Assembly (NCBI RefSeq): GCF_025398195.1
Contig: NZ_JAODNV010000019.1
Location: 32,651 to 96,650, forward strand
Origin: Chelativorans petroleitrophicus
GTDB lineage: Bacteria; Pseudomonadota; Alphaproteobacteria; Rhizobiales; Rhizobiaceae
Direction of reading: 5' to 3'
DNA: 64,000 bases
Part shown: positions 8,583-16,868 of the stretch, one piece after another
Layout: the number at the start of each line of letters is the position of its first letter
How positions within the stretch are numbered: the stretch's first letter is position 1
Position numbers and translations under genes: made by a program
The notes under the pieces: generated by a model
Databases searched by the model: none
Told to the model about the DNA's origin: nothing
Seen by the model: the letters and a program-made list of their open reading frames with translations, nothing else

Positions 8583-9023
8583 ATGGATTCGGTCATCCGA
8601 GGAGTTGTCGTCTATCTCTTCCTGCTGGTGGTTGTGCGGCTGTCCGGACGGCGGACGCTGGCGCAGATCACGGCATTCGATTTCGTGTTGCTTCTCATCG
8701 TTGCAGAGACCACGCAGCAGGCGCTGCTTGGTGACGACTTTTCGCTTTCCAACGCCTTCGTGCTGATCCTCACGCTGTTCACCATCGACATCGCGTTCTC
8801 GTACATCAAGGGCTGGTCGCCGCGCGCCGCAGCCATGCTCGATGGCACGCCGACGGTCCTCATCAGCCTTGGCAAGCCTGACGAGGTAGCGATGCGGCGC
8901 GCGCGGGTCGATCTCGACGACATCATGGAAGCCGCGCGCCAGCAGCATGGGTTGGAGCGGCTGGAGCAGATCAAGTTCGCCATTCTCGAGGTCGGCGGCA
9001 ATGTGAGCATCGTGCCAAAATAG
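8583..9023 (+). CDS. DUF421/YetF-family membrane protein
   Basis: A 146-residue YetF/YcaP-type protein. Two to three hydrophobic segments (VVVYLFLLVVVRLSGRRTL and NAFVLILTLFTIDIAF) are followed by the conserved soluble DUF421 domain: GWSPRAAAMLDGTPTVLI, then AMRRARVDLDDIMEAARQQHG, then IKFAILEVGGNVSIVPK. AGGAGGAGC stands 6-12 nt upstream of the ATG and overlaps the upstream stop. Members of this family are widespread, and YetF has been implicated in spore or membrane functions in Bacillus, but the biochemical role is not settled. It probably forms a unit with the preceding single-pass protein. Confidence 0.85.
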   Translation: MDSVIRGVVVYLFLLVVVRLSGRRTLAQITAFDFVLLLIVAETTQQALLGDDFSLSNAFVLILTLFTIDIAFSYIKGWSPRAAAMLDGTPTVLISLGKPDEVAMRRARVDLDDIMEAARQQHGLERLEQIKFAILEVGGNVSIVPK

Positions 9024-9048
9024 GGGTAGTCGAGGGGCGACAGCCGGA

Positions 9049-9338
9049 TCAGCGGAGGATTTCAAAGCGCCCGGGCGCTTCTTGCGGACTGGCGTGCTTA
9101 ACCGTGACGGACGCGTCGGAAGCGGCCGGCGGCCTTCCCGAAACCGCTATACCATGGCTTCAAGCACCTGCCTTGGGCTTGCGATCAGCATGCCACGCTT
9201 ACGGAGCTATCGGCCTCGTTGCGCACCCAGCCGGTCAAGCCCAGCCGTTGCGCTTCCGCCCGCGTTCAGGCGCGGAAGCTCATGCCCTGAACGCGGCCGG
9301 TGATGCGTAGGCGCCCGCGCCTCGTAGTCGTTCTTCAC
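9049..9338 (-). pseudogene. decayed acylphosphatase gene
   Basis: No intact frame exists, but the minus strand carries acylphosphatase sequence piecewise in order. GTG 9338 begins VKNDYEARA. After a frameshift comes RITGRVQGMSFRA, stop, TRAEAQRLGLTGWVRNEAD, which is the family core G-R-V-Q-G-x-x-F-R-x-W with the Trp codon turned into TGA. After another shift comes MLIASPRQVLEAMV, stop, RFREG, and a third shift leads to VKHASPQEAPGRFEIL and TGA at 9049. The total span of 290 bp fits the ~95-residue family. At least two nonsense and three frame changes mean this is real decay, not a sequencing slip. Confidence 0.8.
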
Positions 9339-9476
9339 GACAGCCTCTCATCCGTTTTATTCCCGAATTTGCCGCAAGGAGGCTTAAAGTCCAGCCATGA
9401 CGGCAGCGCCGGAGGGCGCTGCCGCCGCGGGCTTATGCGGCACGCCTCAAGCTGAATGGCCTGACAGTGAGGCGGA

Positions 9477-10328
9477 TCAGGCCGCCTGCGTCCAGCCCTC
9501 GCGGATGTGGCGGTAGCCGTTGCGATAAACGGCTTCGGGGCTCTCGGCGAAATCCCGCCAGACCTTCGTCGCCGCGGCGAGGTCCTTCAGTGCACGGCCG
9601 AAGGATTCGATGGTGAGCCACCCGTCATAGCCGCTCTGCCGGATGGCCGCGAACGTCTCCCGCCAGGGAATGTTGCCGCGGCCGGGAACGCCCCGGTCAT
9701 TCTCCGAAATGTGCACGTGGACGATGTTTCGGGCGTTTCTCGTGAATGCGCCGATCGGATCGACCTCCTCGATATTGGCATGAAACGTATCGTACATCGC
9801 CCTGATGTTCGGATGGCCGATCTCGTCAATATGCGCCGACAGATCGTCCATGGTGTTGAGGAAGTAGCATTCGAAGCGGTTGAGCGCTTCCAGCCCTATG
9901 GTGACGCCTCGGCTCGCGGCGTGGTCGCCGATGGCGCGCTGGGAGCTGATCGAGCGCTTGCGCTCTGAGGCGGTCGGCCCGGTGCCCGTGAAGTGGCCGA
10001 GCGCGGAGTGGAGCGGCCCGCTGAGCACGCTCGCGCCGACGGCCGCGGCACAGTCGATTGCCCAGCGCATATATTCGATCCCCGCCTTGCGCGTGCCGGC
10101 ATCGGCCGAGATCAGATTCTTTGCCGGATCGCCAATGGCAGTGACGGCCGTGCGCTCCAGCCCTATGCGATCAAGCAGGGCCCCAAGCCGGTGGTATTTT
10201 TCCGGCGTCCCCTCGAAAATTGGAATTTCGACGCCGTTAAAACCGGTAGCCTTGATGTCGTGCAGCAGTGCTTCGTGCTTGTTGGAGACGTTGGTCGTCC
10301 ACAAAAACATGCACATGCCGATTTTCAT
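9477..10328 (-). CDS. sugar epimerase/isomerase, xylose-isomerase-like TIM barrel (D-tagatose 3-epimerase type)
   Basis: A 283-residue TIM-barrel enzyme of the AP-endonuclease-2/sugar-phosphate isomerase superfamily, closest in feel to ketose 3-epimerases. Landmarks: IGMCMFLWTTNVSNKHEALL at the N-terminus, VTIGLEALNRFECYFLNT (metal-binding Glu), MYDTFHANIEE (Asp/His), HVHISENDRGVPGRGNIPW (His), and TIESFG (last Glu). Together these give the Glu-Asp-His-Glu metal set. ATG 10328 has GGGGAGGAG upstream. The promoter at 10382-10409 overlaps a TGGT-N3-ACCA operator shared with the ABC transporter operon at 20151-21633. It is divergent from a second epimerase-like gene. The exact ketose cannot be read from sequence. 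Confidence 0.88.
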   Translation of the reverse strand: MKIGMCMFLWTTNVSNKHEALLHDIKATGFNGVEIPIFEGTPEKYHRLGALLDRIGLERTAVTAIGDPAKNLISADAGTRKAGIEYMRWAIDCAAAVGASVLSGPLHSALGHFTGTGPTASERKRSISSQRAIGDHAASRGVTIGLEALNRFECYFLNTMDDLSAHIDEIGHPNIRAMYDTFHANIEEVDPIGAFTRNARNIVHVHISENDRGVPGRGNIPWRETFAAIRQSGYDGWLTIESFGRALKDLAAATKVWRDFAESPEAVYRNGYRHIREGWTQAA

Positions 10329-10378
10329 GATGCTACTCCTCCCCCGGCTCGTCAGATGCTGTCGTTCGAGCTCGGCTA

Positions 10379-10391
10379 TTGGTAATACCAA
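10379..10391. promoter_or_regulatory. TTGGTAATACCAA operator, probably for the GntR/FCD regulator
   Basis: This is a perfect 13-bp palindrome with a single central base. The inner 11 bp, TGGTAATACCA, is the reverse complement of TGGTATTACCA at 21604-21614, so the two sites are the same operator. TGGT-N3-ACCA is the kind of site bound by FCD-type GntR regulators such as PdhR and LldR. A gene for such a regulator lies at 12746. The site overlaps the -10 of the minus-strand promoter, consistent with repression. Confidence 0.75.
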
Positions 10392-10409
10392 ATAGGCCGA
10401 AGGGTCAAG
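10382..10409 (-). promoter_or_regulatory. promoter of the epimerase gene at 9477-10328
   Basis: On the minus strand, CTTGAC (plus-strand 10404-10409) is followed after 16 nt by TATTAC (10382-10387). CTTGAC is the typical rhizobial -35. The -10 lies inside the operator. Exactly the same geometry is found at 21606-21633. Confidence 0.6.
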
Positions 10410-10652
10410 CAAAGCTCATAAAAGTTGCACCGGAAGACAGGGGCTTCACTACACAAAATTTATTGAGAAATCAATTAGATGGACAGAAGGGGCGTTATCT
10501 GTCCTACAGCGTCTTGCGGGCAGGCGGAAAGTAGGTTAGACGTTTTTTACGCATAAGTGGTCGAACCAGTTTGCGTGTATACGGTTCGGCTGAGGAGGAG
10601 ATGAGCCGTCCTCCCATCCCGGATGGGCGGCGCAGTGCGGAGGTAGATTTTC

Positions 10653-11540
10653 ATGCATCTTTCAACCCACAACTGGATGCGGGCGGAGCCCCTGGAGACC
10701 ACCCTCAGGCGCATCAAGAAGTTTGGCTATGAAAGCATCGAGATTTCCGGCGAGCCCGAACAGTACGACGTGAAGGAAACGCGCGCTCTTCTCAAGGAGC
10801 ATGGCATCCGTTGCTGGGGTGCTGTCACGCTGACCCTGGGCGAGCGCAACCTCGCCGCCAAGGACGAGGGCCAGCGCGCCCGCTCCGTGGACTATGTGAA
10901 GAGTGTCATCACCATGGTTTCCGAGCTCGACGGCGAGATCGTCACCCTGGTTCCGGCGACTGTGGGCAAGGTGGTGCCGGATGGCTCCGAGGAGGAGGAG
11001 TGGAAGTGGGTGGTTGATGCCACCAAGGAATGCTTCGCCCATGCGCAGGCCAAGGGCGTACGCATAGCCATCGAGCCGCTCAACCGTTTCGAGACCTATC
11101 TTTTCAACCGTGCGGCCCAGGCGCTGGCGTTGGCTGACGCCGTTCATCCCGACTGCGGGGTCTGCCTCGATGCCTTCCACCTCAACATCGAGGAGGAGGA
11201 TATGTATGAGGCGATCCGGCTTGCAGGCAAACGGCTCTATGATTTTCACGTCGCCGACAACAACCGCTTTGCCTGTGGCCTTGGCATGCTGGACTGGCCG
11301 AAGATCATCGGCACGCTGAAGGAGATCGGCTATGACGGCGCGCTGACGAACGAGTTTGTGGCTCCCGTCGATCGCACGCCGGCAGCGAAGTACCCGAACA
11401 TGGTCGAGCGCAACCCTGTCGACATTCCGCCGGAGCAGCTGAAATTCATCCAGGACCACGGCTCCAGCCTGTTGACGGAGGAATTCTACGCCGACCAGAT
11501 GCGAATCACGGCGGAGACCCTCCTGCCGCTGATCAAATAG
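10653..11540 (+). CDS. sugar phosphate isomerase/epimerase, TIM barrel
   Basis: A 295-residue enzyme of the same xylose-isomerase-like superfamily as its divergent neighbour but from a different branch. It begins MHLSTHNWMRAEPLETTLRR. Metal ligands are visible at IAIEPLNRFETYLFN (Glu), CLDAFHLNIEEED (Asp/His), FHVADNNR (His) and LTNEFV (Glu). It has a C-terminal extension of about 50 residues after NEFVAPVDRTPAAKYPNMV. GGAGG lies upstream of ATG 10653. The enolase-family gene starts 37 bp downstream, so it leads an operon of epimerase, dehydratase, regulator and dehydrogenase. Substrate unknown; a keto sugar or keto acid of the same pathway is the natural guess. Confidence 0.87.
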   Translation: MHLSTHNWMRAEPLETTLRRIKKFGYESIEISGEPEQYDVKETRALLKEHGIRCWGAVTLTLGERNLAAKDEGQRARSVDYVKSVITMVSELDGEIVTLVPATVGKVVPDGSEEEEWKWVVDATKECFAHAQAKGVRIAIEPLNRFETYLFNRAAQALALADAVHPDCGVCLDAFHLNIEEEDMYEAIRLAGKRLYDFHVADNNRFACGLGMLDWPKIIGTLKEIGYDGALTNEFVAPVDRTPAAKYPNMVERNPVDIPPEQLKFIQDHGSSLLTEEFYADQMRITAETLLPLIK

Positions 11541-11576
11541 ACGCGGAATTTCAAAGGCGGCAGGAGACCGGCCGAG

Positions 11577-12749
11577 ATGCGCATACGGAAGGTCGAGGCG
11601 TGGTGGGTGCGCGTGCCCATCGAGGAACGGCGGCAGCACCGCAGCGATTTCGGCCGGACCGTCACCTTTGATGCCGCTATCGTCAGGATCGAGACCGATG
11701 ACGGGATCGTCGGCTGGGGCGAGGGCAAGAATGCGGCCGGCAGCTCCGGCAGCTATGGCGCGCTTGTCCATCTGCTCAATCACGAAATCGGCCCGAGACT
11801 TATCGGCCGCGATCCCGCTGACATCAGCCCGATCTGGGAAATGCTCTATAACGGCGTGCGCCACGAGATGGCCGCCACGGCTGGCCATGCGATGCCGGAG
11901 CTTGCCCGGCGCGGGCTGACGGTTGCGGCCATCAGCGCGGTGGACATCGCGCTGTGGGACATTCTCGGCAAATCGCTCGGCCAGCCGGTGTGGCGGCTGC
12001 TTGGCGGCCGCAAGGCCGAGCGCCTGCCCGCGTATGCGTCAGGCGGCTGGGCGGACGCCGACACGATCGCGGATCAGCTTCGCGGATATATCGAGGCGGG
12101 CGGCTTCAAGGCGGTGAAGATGCGCGTGGGTGCCATGGACGGCACGCCGCATGTCTCGGCGGAGCGCGTGCGCGCCGCACGGGCCGCTCTCGGGCCGGAC
12201 ACCGACCTGATGGTGGATGCGCACGGAACCTATACGGTCGCGGAGGCGAAGCGGTTCTGCCGCCTGGTTGCCGACTGCGATCTTGCCTGGTTCGAGGAAC
12301 CGGTGATCGCGGATGACAAGCCGGGAATGGCGGAAGTCCGGGCGGCGAGCCACATACCCATTGCCGCGGGCGAATCCGAGGCGACCCGTTTTGCCTTCCG
12401 CGACCTTGCGGTGCTGAAGGCGGCGGACATCCTGCAGCCGGACCCCGCCTTCTGCGGCGGCATCACCGAGGCGATGCGGATTGCCGCGCTTGCTAGCGCG
12501 TTCAACCTGCGTTTCGCGCCGCATTTATGGGCTGGCGCACCTTGCTTCTTTTCCGGCCTGCATGTATGCGCGGCCTCGCCTGCAAGCTTCATCATCGAGT
12601 TCTCGCTTGGGGCGAATCCCATGATCCATGACCTCATCGAGGAAGAGGTGCGTGTGACGGACGGCATGATTGCAATTCCGGAAAAGCCAGGTCTGGGCTT
12701 CACCGTGCGTGAAGACTTCCTGCGCGCGCATGCGATAGGGGGACCATGA
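11577..12749 (+). CDS. mandelate racemase/muconate lactonizing enzyme family protein (probable sugar-acid dehydratase)
   Basis: A 390-residue enolase-superfamily enzyme with an N-terminal capping domain and a beta/alpha barrel. Active-site elements appear in order: VKMRVG (a K-x-R in place of the usual K-x-K), LMVDAHG (metal Asp), WFEEPV (metal Glu), AGESEATR (metal Glu), LQPDPAFCGG (Asp of the His-Asp dyad), FAPHLW (catalytic His) and FIIEFS (Glu). The His-Asp dyad places it in the mandelate-racemase subgroup, most members of which dehydrate or epimerise sugar acids. The reaction would be abstraction of the proton alpha to a carboxylate. It overlaps the following regulator gene by 4 bp (ATGA), so the two are co-translated. 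The exact acid is not determined by sequence. Confidence 0.88.
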   Translation: MRIRKVEAWWVRVPIEERRQHRSDFGRTVTFDAAIVRIETDDGIVGWGEGKNAAGSSGSYGALVHLLNHEIGPRLIGRDPADISPIWEMLYNGVRHEMAATAGHAMPELARRGLTVAAISAVDIALWDILGKSLGQPVWRLLGGRKAERLPAYASGGWADADTIADQLRGYIEAGGFKAVKMRVGAMDGTPHVSAERVRAARAALGPDTDLMVDAHGTYTVAEAKRFCRLVADCDLAWFEEPVIADDKPGMAEVRAASHIPIAAGESEATRFAFRDLAVLKAADILQPDPAFCGGITEAMRIAALASAFNLRFAPHLWAGAPCFFSGLHVCAASPASFIIEFSLGANPMIHDLIEEEVRVTDGMIAIPEKPGLGFTVREDFLRAHAIGGP

Positions 12750-13459
12750 GGGAGAACAACCTCCTGCCGGATCTCGCCGCCTATCTCTACGCCCATTCCA
12801 ACAAGGCGAACGGACGCACGCCGTCCGAACGCGAGCTTGCGGAGCATTTCGCCGTAAGTCGCGGGCAGATTCGCGAGGCGCTCGCCATTCTGGAGGCCAT
12901 GCGCATCGTTGAACGGCGTGCCAAGTCCGGCATCTACCTGACGACGACAAATGCCAGTGTGGAGGCGATGGCGCTGTTCGCCAGAGCTGGCGTCCCGCTC
13001 GATCCGATCCAGATTTACGAGACCGTGGAGCTGCGCAAGATCCACGAGATAAAGGCGGCGGAGCTCGCCTGCGAGCGGGCGACCGAGGAGAATTTCGAGC
13101 GGCTGAGGGAAATTCTGCGCGCTTCGGAGGAGAGTATCGCCGCCGGGCGCGGACTCGTACGGGAGGACCGCGACTTTCATCTTGAGATCGTTCGCGCCAC
13201 CAAGAACAGCGTCTTTCACAAGGTGTGCAGCGTCTACTACATGATGGGCGAGCAGCGGCTGCCCGTCTATTTCGCCGATCCGGAGCGTTCGCGCATTTCG
13301 CACGCGGAGCATATCCAGATTTTCGAGGCGCTTCTCCGCCGCGACGGAAATCTGGCCCAGGCGCTGATGAGTGCGCATCTGAAGGGCGCGGAAAGCTACT
13401 GGAAGGGTCTGATCGGCAGCCCGGACGAGAAGGAAAGCCGGGAAGAGGAACGGGTGTGA
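12746..13459 (+). CDS. GntR-family regulator, FCD (FadR) subfamily
   Basis: A 237-residue repressor with an N-terminal winged HTH (GRTPSERELAEHFAVSRGQI, about 22-41, then IREALAILEAMRIVERR). A C-terminal all-helical FCD domain follows (about 85-220), with DRDFHLEIVRATKN and SHAEHIQIFEALLRRDGNLA carrying the Asp/His residues that bind metal in FCD proteins. Its ATG overlaps the dehydratase stop by 4 bp. The TGGT-N3-ACCA palindromes at 10379 and 21604 are of the type bound by this family and sit over promoters of sugar genes, so it is the likely repressor of both. The inducer is presumably a pathway intermediate. Confidence 0.9.
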   Translation: MRENNLLPDLAAYLYAHSNKANGRTPSERELAEHFAVSRGQIREALAILEAMRIVERRAKSGIYLTTTNASVEAMALFARAGVPLDPIQIYETVELRKIHEIKAAELACERATEENFERLREILRASEESIAAGRGLVREDRDFHLEIVRATKNSVFHKVCSVYYMMGEQRLPVYFADPERSRISHAEHIQIFEALLRRDGNLAQALMSAHLKGAESYWKGLIGSPDEKESREEERV

Positions 13460-13462
13460 GCC

Positions 13463-14452
13463 GTGCCGGTCATACTCTCCACCCATCCGCTCCATCCGCA
13501 AGTGGAAACCAGGCTTGCCGAGGCGGGGATACTGAGGATAGCGGCGGAGAGGCAACCGGCGGCGCTCGTCGAAGAGGCCCGGGACGCCGATATCGTTATC
13601 GTGCGGGCGCCCCTGCCGCCTGAACTGTTCACCGCCGCACCCCGCCTTCGTGCCGCCATCCGCCACGGCGCGGGTCTCGACATGATCCCGATAAAGGAAG
13701 CAACCGCGGCCGGCGTTCTGGTGGCCAATGTGCCGGGCGCCAATGCCCGTACAGTGGCTGAGCACGTCTTTCTGGTGACTCTGGCGATGCTGCGCCGCCT
13801 GCGCCTTATGGACCGCGACCTGCGGACATCCGGCTGGTCCGCCGCTCGGGCACATGCCGATCATGGAGCCGAGCTTTCCGGCCGCATCATGGGCATCGTC
13901 GGCATGGGCAATGTTGGCCGCGCGGTTTGCCGTATCGCGCAGGGGTTCGGCCTGGAGGTGATCGCCAACACCCGCACGCGATCCGCGCTGCCGGAGGGGG
14001 TGCGGATGGTCGGGCTCGACGAGCTGTTTGCGCAGGCCGATGTCGTCGTTTTGTGCTGCCCGCTTACCGACGAGACGCGCGGCCTTGCCGATCGCGCTAG
14101 GATCGGGCGGATGAAGCCCACGGCGCTCTTGGTCAATGTCTCGCGCGGTCCTGTCGTGGACGACGATGCCCTTCTCGCCGCACTGTCTGAAGGTCGGATC
14201 GGCGGCGCCGCCCTCGATGTCTTTACCGTCCAGCCGCTCCCCCAGGATCACCCCTATTTCGGTTTCGACAATGTGATCCTCACACCGCATGCGGCGGGTA
14301 TCACGCGGGAAAGCATGCTGCGCATGGGTATGGGGGCTGCCGAGGAGGCCGTTCGGGTGCTTAAGGGCGAACTGCCAGTGAATCTGTGCAATCCGGAGGC
14401 TGTGGCGCTTTACCGGACTCGCTTTCCGCAGCAGCCCTTGCAAGCCGGGTAG
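13463..14452 (+). CDS. D-2-hydroxyacid dehydrogenase (NAD-dependent, phosphoglycerate-dehydrogenase-like)
   Basis: A 329-residue oxidoreductase of the D-isomer-specific 2-hydroxyacid dehydrogenase family. The Rossmann motif is [14 protein letters not shown]. The substrate-binding Arg lies in [12 protein letters not shown], the Glu region in [13 protein letters not shown], and the catalytic His in LTPHAAGIT. It begins with GTG 13463, three bases after the regulator's stop, so it is the fourth gene of the operon starting at 10653. It could reduce a 2-keto acid made by the dehydratase, or oxidise a 2-hydroxy acid into the pathway. It is not serA of serine synthesis: it lacks the ACT or intervening domains. 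Confidence 0.87.
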   Translation: MPVILSTHPLHPQVETRLAEAGILRIAAERQPAALVEEARDADIVIVRAPLPPELFTAAPRLRAAIRHGAGLDMIPIKEATAAGVLVANVPGANARTVAEHVFLVTLAMLRRLRLMDRDLRTSGWSAARAHADHGAELSGRIMGIVGMGNVGRAVCRIAQGFGLEVIANTRTRSALPEGVRMVGLDELFAQADVVVLCCPLTDETRGLADRARIGRMKPTALLVNVSRGPVVDDDALLAALSEGRIGGAALDVFTVQPLPQDHPYFGFDNVILTPHAAGITRESMLRMGMGAAEEAVRVLKGELPVNLCNPEAVALYRTRFPQQPLQAG

Positions 14453-14536
14453 CGCCGCCTCACGCAATTTCCGCATCTCGCAACTTGCCGCGGCGGGCCC
14501 CATATCGGTGAAAACAGGTCAGCCGTGGAGAGCCCC

Positions 14537-15553
14537 ATGATTCCTTTTTCCGTCCTCGACCTTGCTCCCATCGCGGACGGCGCAACCACAGCCGATGCGC
14601 TTTCAAATATCCTTGATCTCGCCCGGCATGCGGAAGCCTGGGGCTACGAACGGTTTTGGCTGGCCGAGCATCACAACATGCCCGGCATTGCCAGCGCGGC
14701 CACGGCGGTGCTGGCCGCCCATGTGGCGGCGGGCACGAAGCGGATTCGGGTTGGCGCCGGCGGCATCATGCTGCCCAATCATGCGCCGCTGGTGGTGGCT
14801 GAACAGTTCGGGACGCTCGCCACGCTTCACCCGAACCGCATCGACCTCGGCCTTGGCCGCGCGCCTGGCACTGACATGGTCACCGCTCGCGCCTTGCGTC
14901 GGGGCCTGGAACAGGGCGAGGGATTCCCGCGGGATGTGTTGGAGATACTCTCCTATTTCGATGACCCGCAGCCGGGTCAGGCTGTGCGCGCCATTCCCGG
15001 CGCGGGGACCCACGTGCCCGTCTGGATTCTCGGCTCCAGCCTCTATGGGGCGCAGCTCGCCGCGCAGCTTGGGCTGCCCTACGCCTTCGCCTCCCATTTC
15101 GCTCCTGCGGCTCTTGACGACGCACTTGCTCTCTACCGGGAGACGTTCCGCCCGTCACGCTATTGCGAGCGCCCCCGCTTCATGCTGGCGCTAAATGTCT
15201 TCGCCGCCGAAACGGATGAGGAGGGGCTTTTTCTCAAAACCTCCATGCAGCAGGCCTTCATCAACCTGCGCTCAGGCCGGCCCGGACCCCTGCCAAGGCC
15301 GGTCAAGAACCTTTCCGATGAGGTAGAACCTGCGATGATGGCCGCTGTAGATCACGCGCTGTCCTTCTCGGCGGCAGGCTCGCCGGAAACCGTGAAGCGG
15401 GTGATCTCGGATTTTCTGACACGGTATCGGCCGGACGAAGTTATCATCACCGGCCAGATCCACGATCATCGGGCCCGGCTCCGATCCTTCGAGATCGCAG
15501 CTGATGTTCTGCGCTCGATCGGCGAGGATGTGAAAGCAGCAGACGATCGGTAA
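14537..15553 (+). CDS. luciferase-like FMN-dependent monooxygenase (LLM class)
   Basis: A 338-residue TIM-barrel flavoprotein of the bacterial luciferase superfamily. It begins [20 protein letters not shown] and continues with [38 protein letters not shown] and [11 protein letters not shown], the usual signature of the 'LLM class flavin-dependent oxidoreductase, MsnO8/alkanal-like' group. A C-terminal helical part contains [18 protein letters not shown] chose ATG 14537 because GGAGAG lies 5 nt upstream; GTG 14525 is in frame but lacks a site. It follows the dehydrogenase by 84 bp and may be a read-through gene or independent. The substrate is unknown. Confidence 0.85.
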   Translation: MIPFSVLDLAPIADGATTADALSNILDLARHAEAWGYERFWLAEHHNMPGIASAATAVLAAHVAAGTKRIRVGAGGIMLPNHAPLVVAEQFGTLATLHPNRIDLGLGRAPGTDMVTARALRRGLEQGEGFPRDVLEILSYFDDPQPGQAVRAIPGAGTHVPVWILGSSLYGAQLAAQLGLPYAFASHFAPAALDDALALYRETFRPSRYCERPRFMLALNVFAAETDEEGLFLKTSMQQAFINLRSGRPGPLPRPVKNLSDEVEPAMMAAVDHALSFSAAGSPETVKRVISDFLTRYRPDEVIITGQIHDHRARLRSFEIAADVLRSIGEDVKAADDR

Positions 15554-15631
15554 GAGCAGTGCCCATCCTAGGAAGTATGCAGCATCCCGCCGCAAGGAAG
15601 GGCTCCGCAGCGCCGATAACGGCGGGGCAAC

Positions 15632-15677
15632 GGTCCGCCGGGAGTGGCTCCCCCCACCCACATTCTCCCGGCGGACC
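15632..15677. terminator. 13-bp inverted repeat between convergent genes
   Basis: GGTCCGCCGGGAG (15632-15644) and CTCCCGGCGGACC (15665-15677) pair perfectly with a 20-nt loop. It lies in the 238-bp gap between the LLM oxidoreductase (+) and the ABC ATPase (-), so it can end both transcripts. A second, weaker hairpin, TTCCGTG/CACGGAA, follows at about 15702-15717. There is no T-run. Confidence 0.65.
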
Positions 15678-15791
15678 CCCGCCGCCCCCTCCCGAATCCT
15701 TTCCGTGTCTCACGGAAGCACGGAAAGAACTCTGTTGCTGATATTGCGCGATTCCGGACGGAAACCAGTGATCGCCTCTCCCGGAAACGCG

Positions 15792-16868
15792 CTAGCCTGC
15801 GTGCCTCAGGCTGAGCCCGCTTGAGCCATCGAACAGGATCACTTTCTGCGGGTTCCACGCGCAGCGCACCGTCTCGTCCACCTCCACCTTGAGCGTGGCT
15901 GGAACCGTGGCGCGGAAGATCGTCTGTGCCGCGTTGAGCGTAAGGATCTTCTCCACGCCGTGGTTTTCCACGTCATGCACCGTGGCTTCGACCGCCGCGC
16001 CCGGCTCGACGGAAACGTCCTCCGGCCGGACACCGAAAATGATCGGCCGGCCCTCATCCGGAACAGCCTGGCCGTTGAGCGGCAGCTCGAACGTGCCGGG
16101 TTTAATGACCGCCCGGCCGCCTTGCAGCCGGCCCTCGAACAGATTTATGGGCGGCGAGCCGACGGAGCGTGCCACAAATGTGTTGCGCGGATTGTTGTAG
16201 ATTTCGTTCGGCGTGCCGGTCTGCACCAGCCGGCCGCGATCGAGCACGCCGATCTTGTCGGCCATGGACATGGCCTCTATCTGGTCGTGCGTGACGAAAA
16301 GGAAGGTGGCGCCGAGCGTCATCTGCAGGTTTTTCAGCTCCGTGCGCAGCGCCTCGCGCAGCTTGGCGTCCAGCGCCGACAGGGGCTCGTCCATCAGGAA
16401 GACGCGCGGCTTGCGCACGATCGCCCGGCCGATGGAGACACGCTGCATCTCGCCGCCCGACAGCCTCTCTGTCTTGCGGTCTAGCAGATGCTCGATGCGC
16501 AGGATTTTCGCTGCACGGGCCACCCGGTCCCGCATCTCGTCCGGTTCGACACGCCTGATCTTGGCCTTTAGCGGGAATTCGAGATTCTCGCGCACCGTGT
16601 AGCGCGGGTAGAGCGAGTATTGCTGCAGCACGAGGGCCACGTCGCGTTCTGCCGGCCCCCACGTGCCGACGTCGACACCGTCGATGAAAATCTGGCCCTC
16701 GGTCGGCTTTTCGAGGCCGGCGATCAACCGAAGTGTTGTCGTTTTGCCGGCACCGGTCTGCCCGAGGAGGACGAAGAACTCGCCATCGCCGATCTGCAGG
16801 TCGAGCTTGCGAAGCGCGGTCGTGGCGCCGAATTTCTTGGTGATGCCCCTGAGTTCGATATGCGCCAT
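15792..16868 (-). CDS. ABC sugar transporter ATP-binding protein (second ATPase)
   Basis: A 358-residue MalK/UgpC-like ATPase. Walker A is GQTGAGKTT, the signature is LSGGEMQRVSIGRA, Walker B is VFLMDEPLSALDA, and the H-loop is FVTHDQIEAM. A C-terminal regulatory OB-type (TOBE) domain contains IIFGVRPEDVSVEPG. Family members usually have GxSGxGKT; here Gln replaces Ser in the P-loop, which is common in one of two paired ATPases. Its start codon overlaps the stop of the other ATPase gene (TAATG). Two different ATPases, as in the glycerol (Glp) type of rhizobial importer, suggest a heterodimeric nucleotide-binding pair. Confidence 0.93.
   Translation of the reverse strand: MAHIELRGITKKFGATTALRKLDLQIGDGEFFVLLGQTGAGKTTTLRLIAGLEKPTEGQIFIDGVDVGTWGPAERDVALVLQQYSLYPRYTVRENLEFPLKAKIRRVEPDEMRDRVARAAKILRIEHLLDRKTERLSGGEMQRVSIGRAIVRKPRVFLMDEPLSALDAKLREALRTELKNLQMTLGATFLFVTHDQIEAMSMADKIGVLDRGRLVQTGTPNEIYNNPRNTFVARSVGSPPINLFEGRLQGGRAVIKPGTFELPLNGQAVPDEGRPIIFGVRPEDVSVEPGAAVEATVHDVENHGVEKILTLNAAQTIFRATVPATLKVEVDETVRCAWNPQKVILFDGSSGLSLRHAG

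Larger units (their letters stand above)
10329..10652. promoter_or_regulatory. divergent intergenic region of the sugar locus
   Basis: This 324-bp gap lies between the two divergent epimerase genes. Its left part holds the operator/promoter listed separately. The middle (about 10430-10560) is unusually AT-rich for this genome, with TTTATTGAGAAATCAATTAG-like sequence. Near the right gene there is a CCCATCC/GGATGGG hairpin (about 10615-10629) followed by GGAGG before ATG 10653. No ORF is convincing here. Confidence 0.5.

Noticed and set aside
9253..9297. Interlocking hairpins (GCTTCCGC/GCGGAAGC and CCGCGTTCAGG/CCTGAACGCGG) that resemble a pseudoknot or riboswitch
   Set aside because: The minus strand here encodes the conserved GRVQGMSFRA core of an acylphosphatase relic, which explains the base order. 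The two stems exclude each other, and no regulated gene follows.
12230..14503. 757-codon minus-strand frame across three genes
   Set aside because: It is antisense to the dehydratase, GntR and dehydrogenase genes, all with diagnostic motifs. It has no motif of its own.
15601..15720. C-rich interval with strong inverted repeats as a possible sRNA
   Set aside because: It lies between convergent genes, lacks a promoter-like sequence and a T-run, and the simplest explanation is a two-way terminator.
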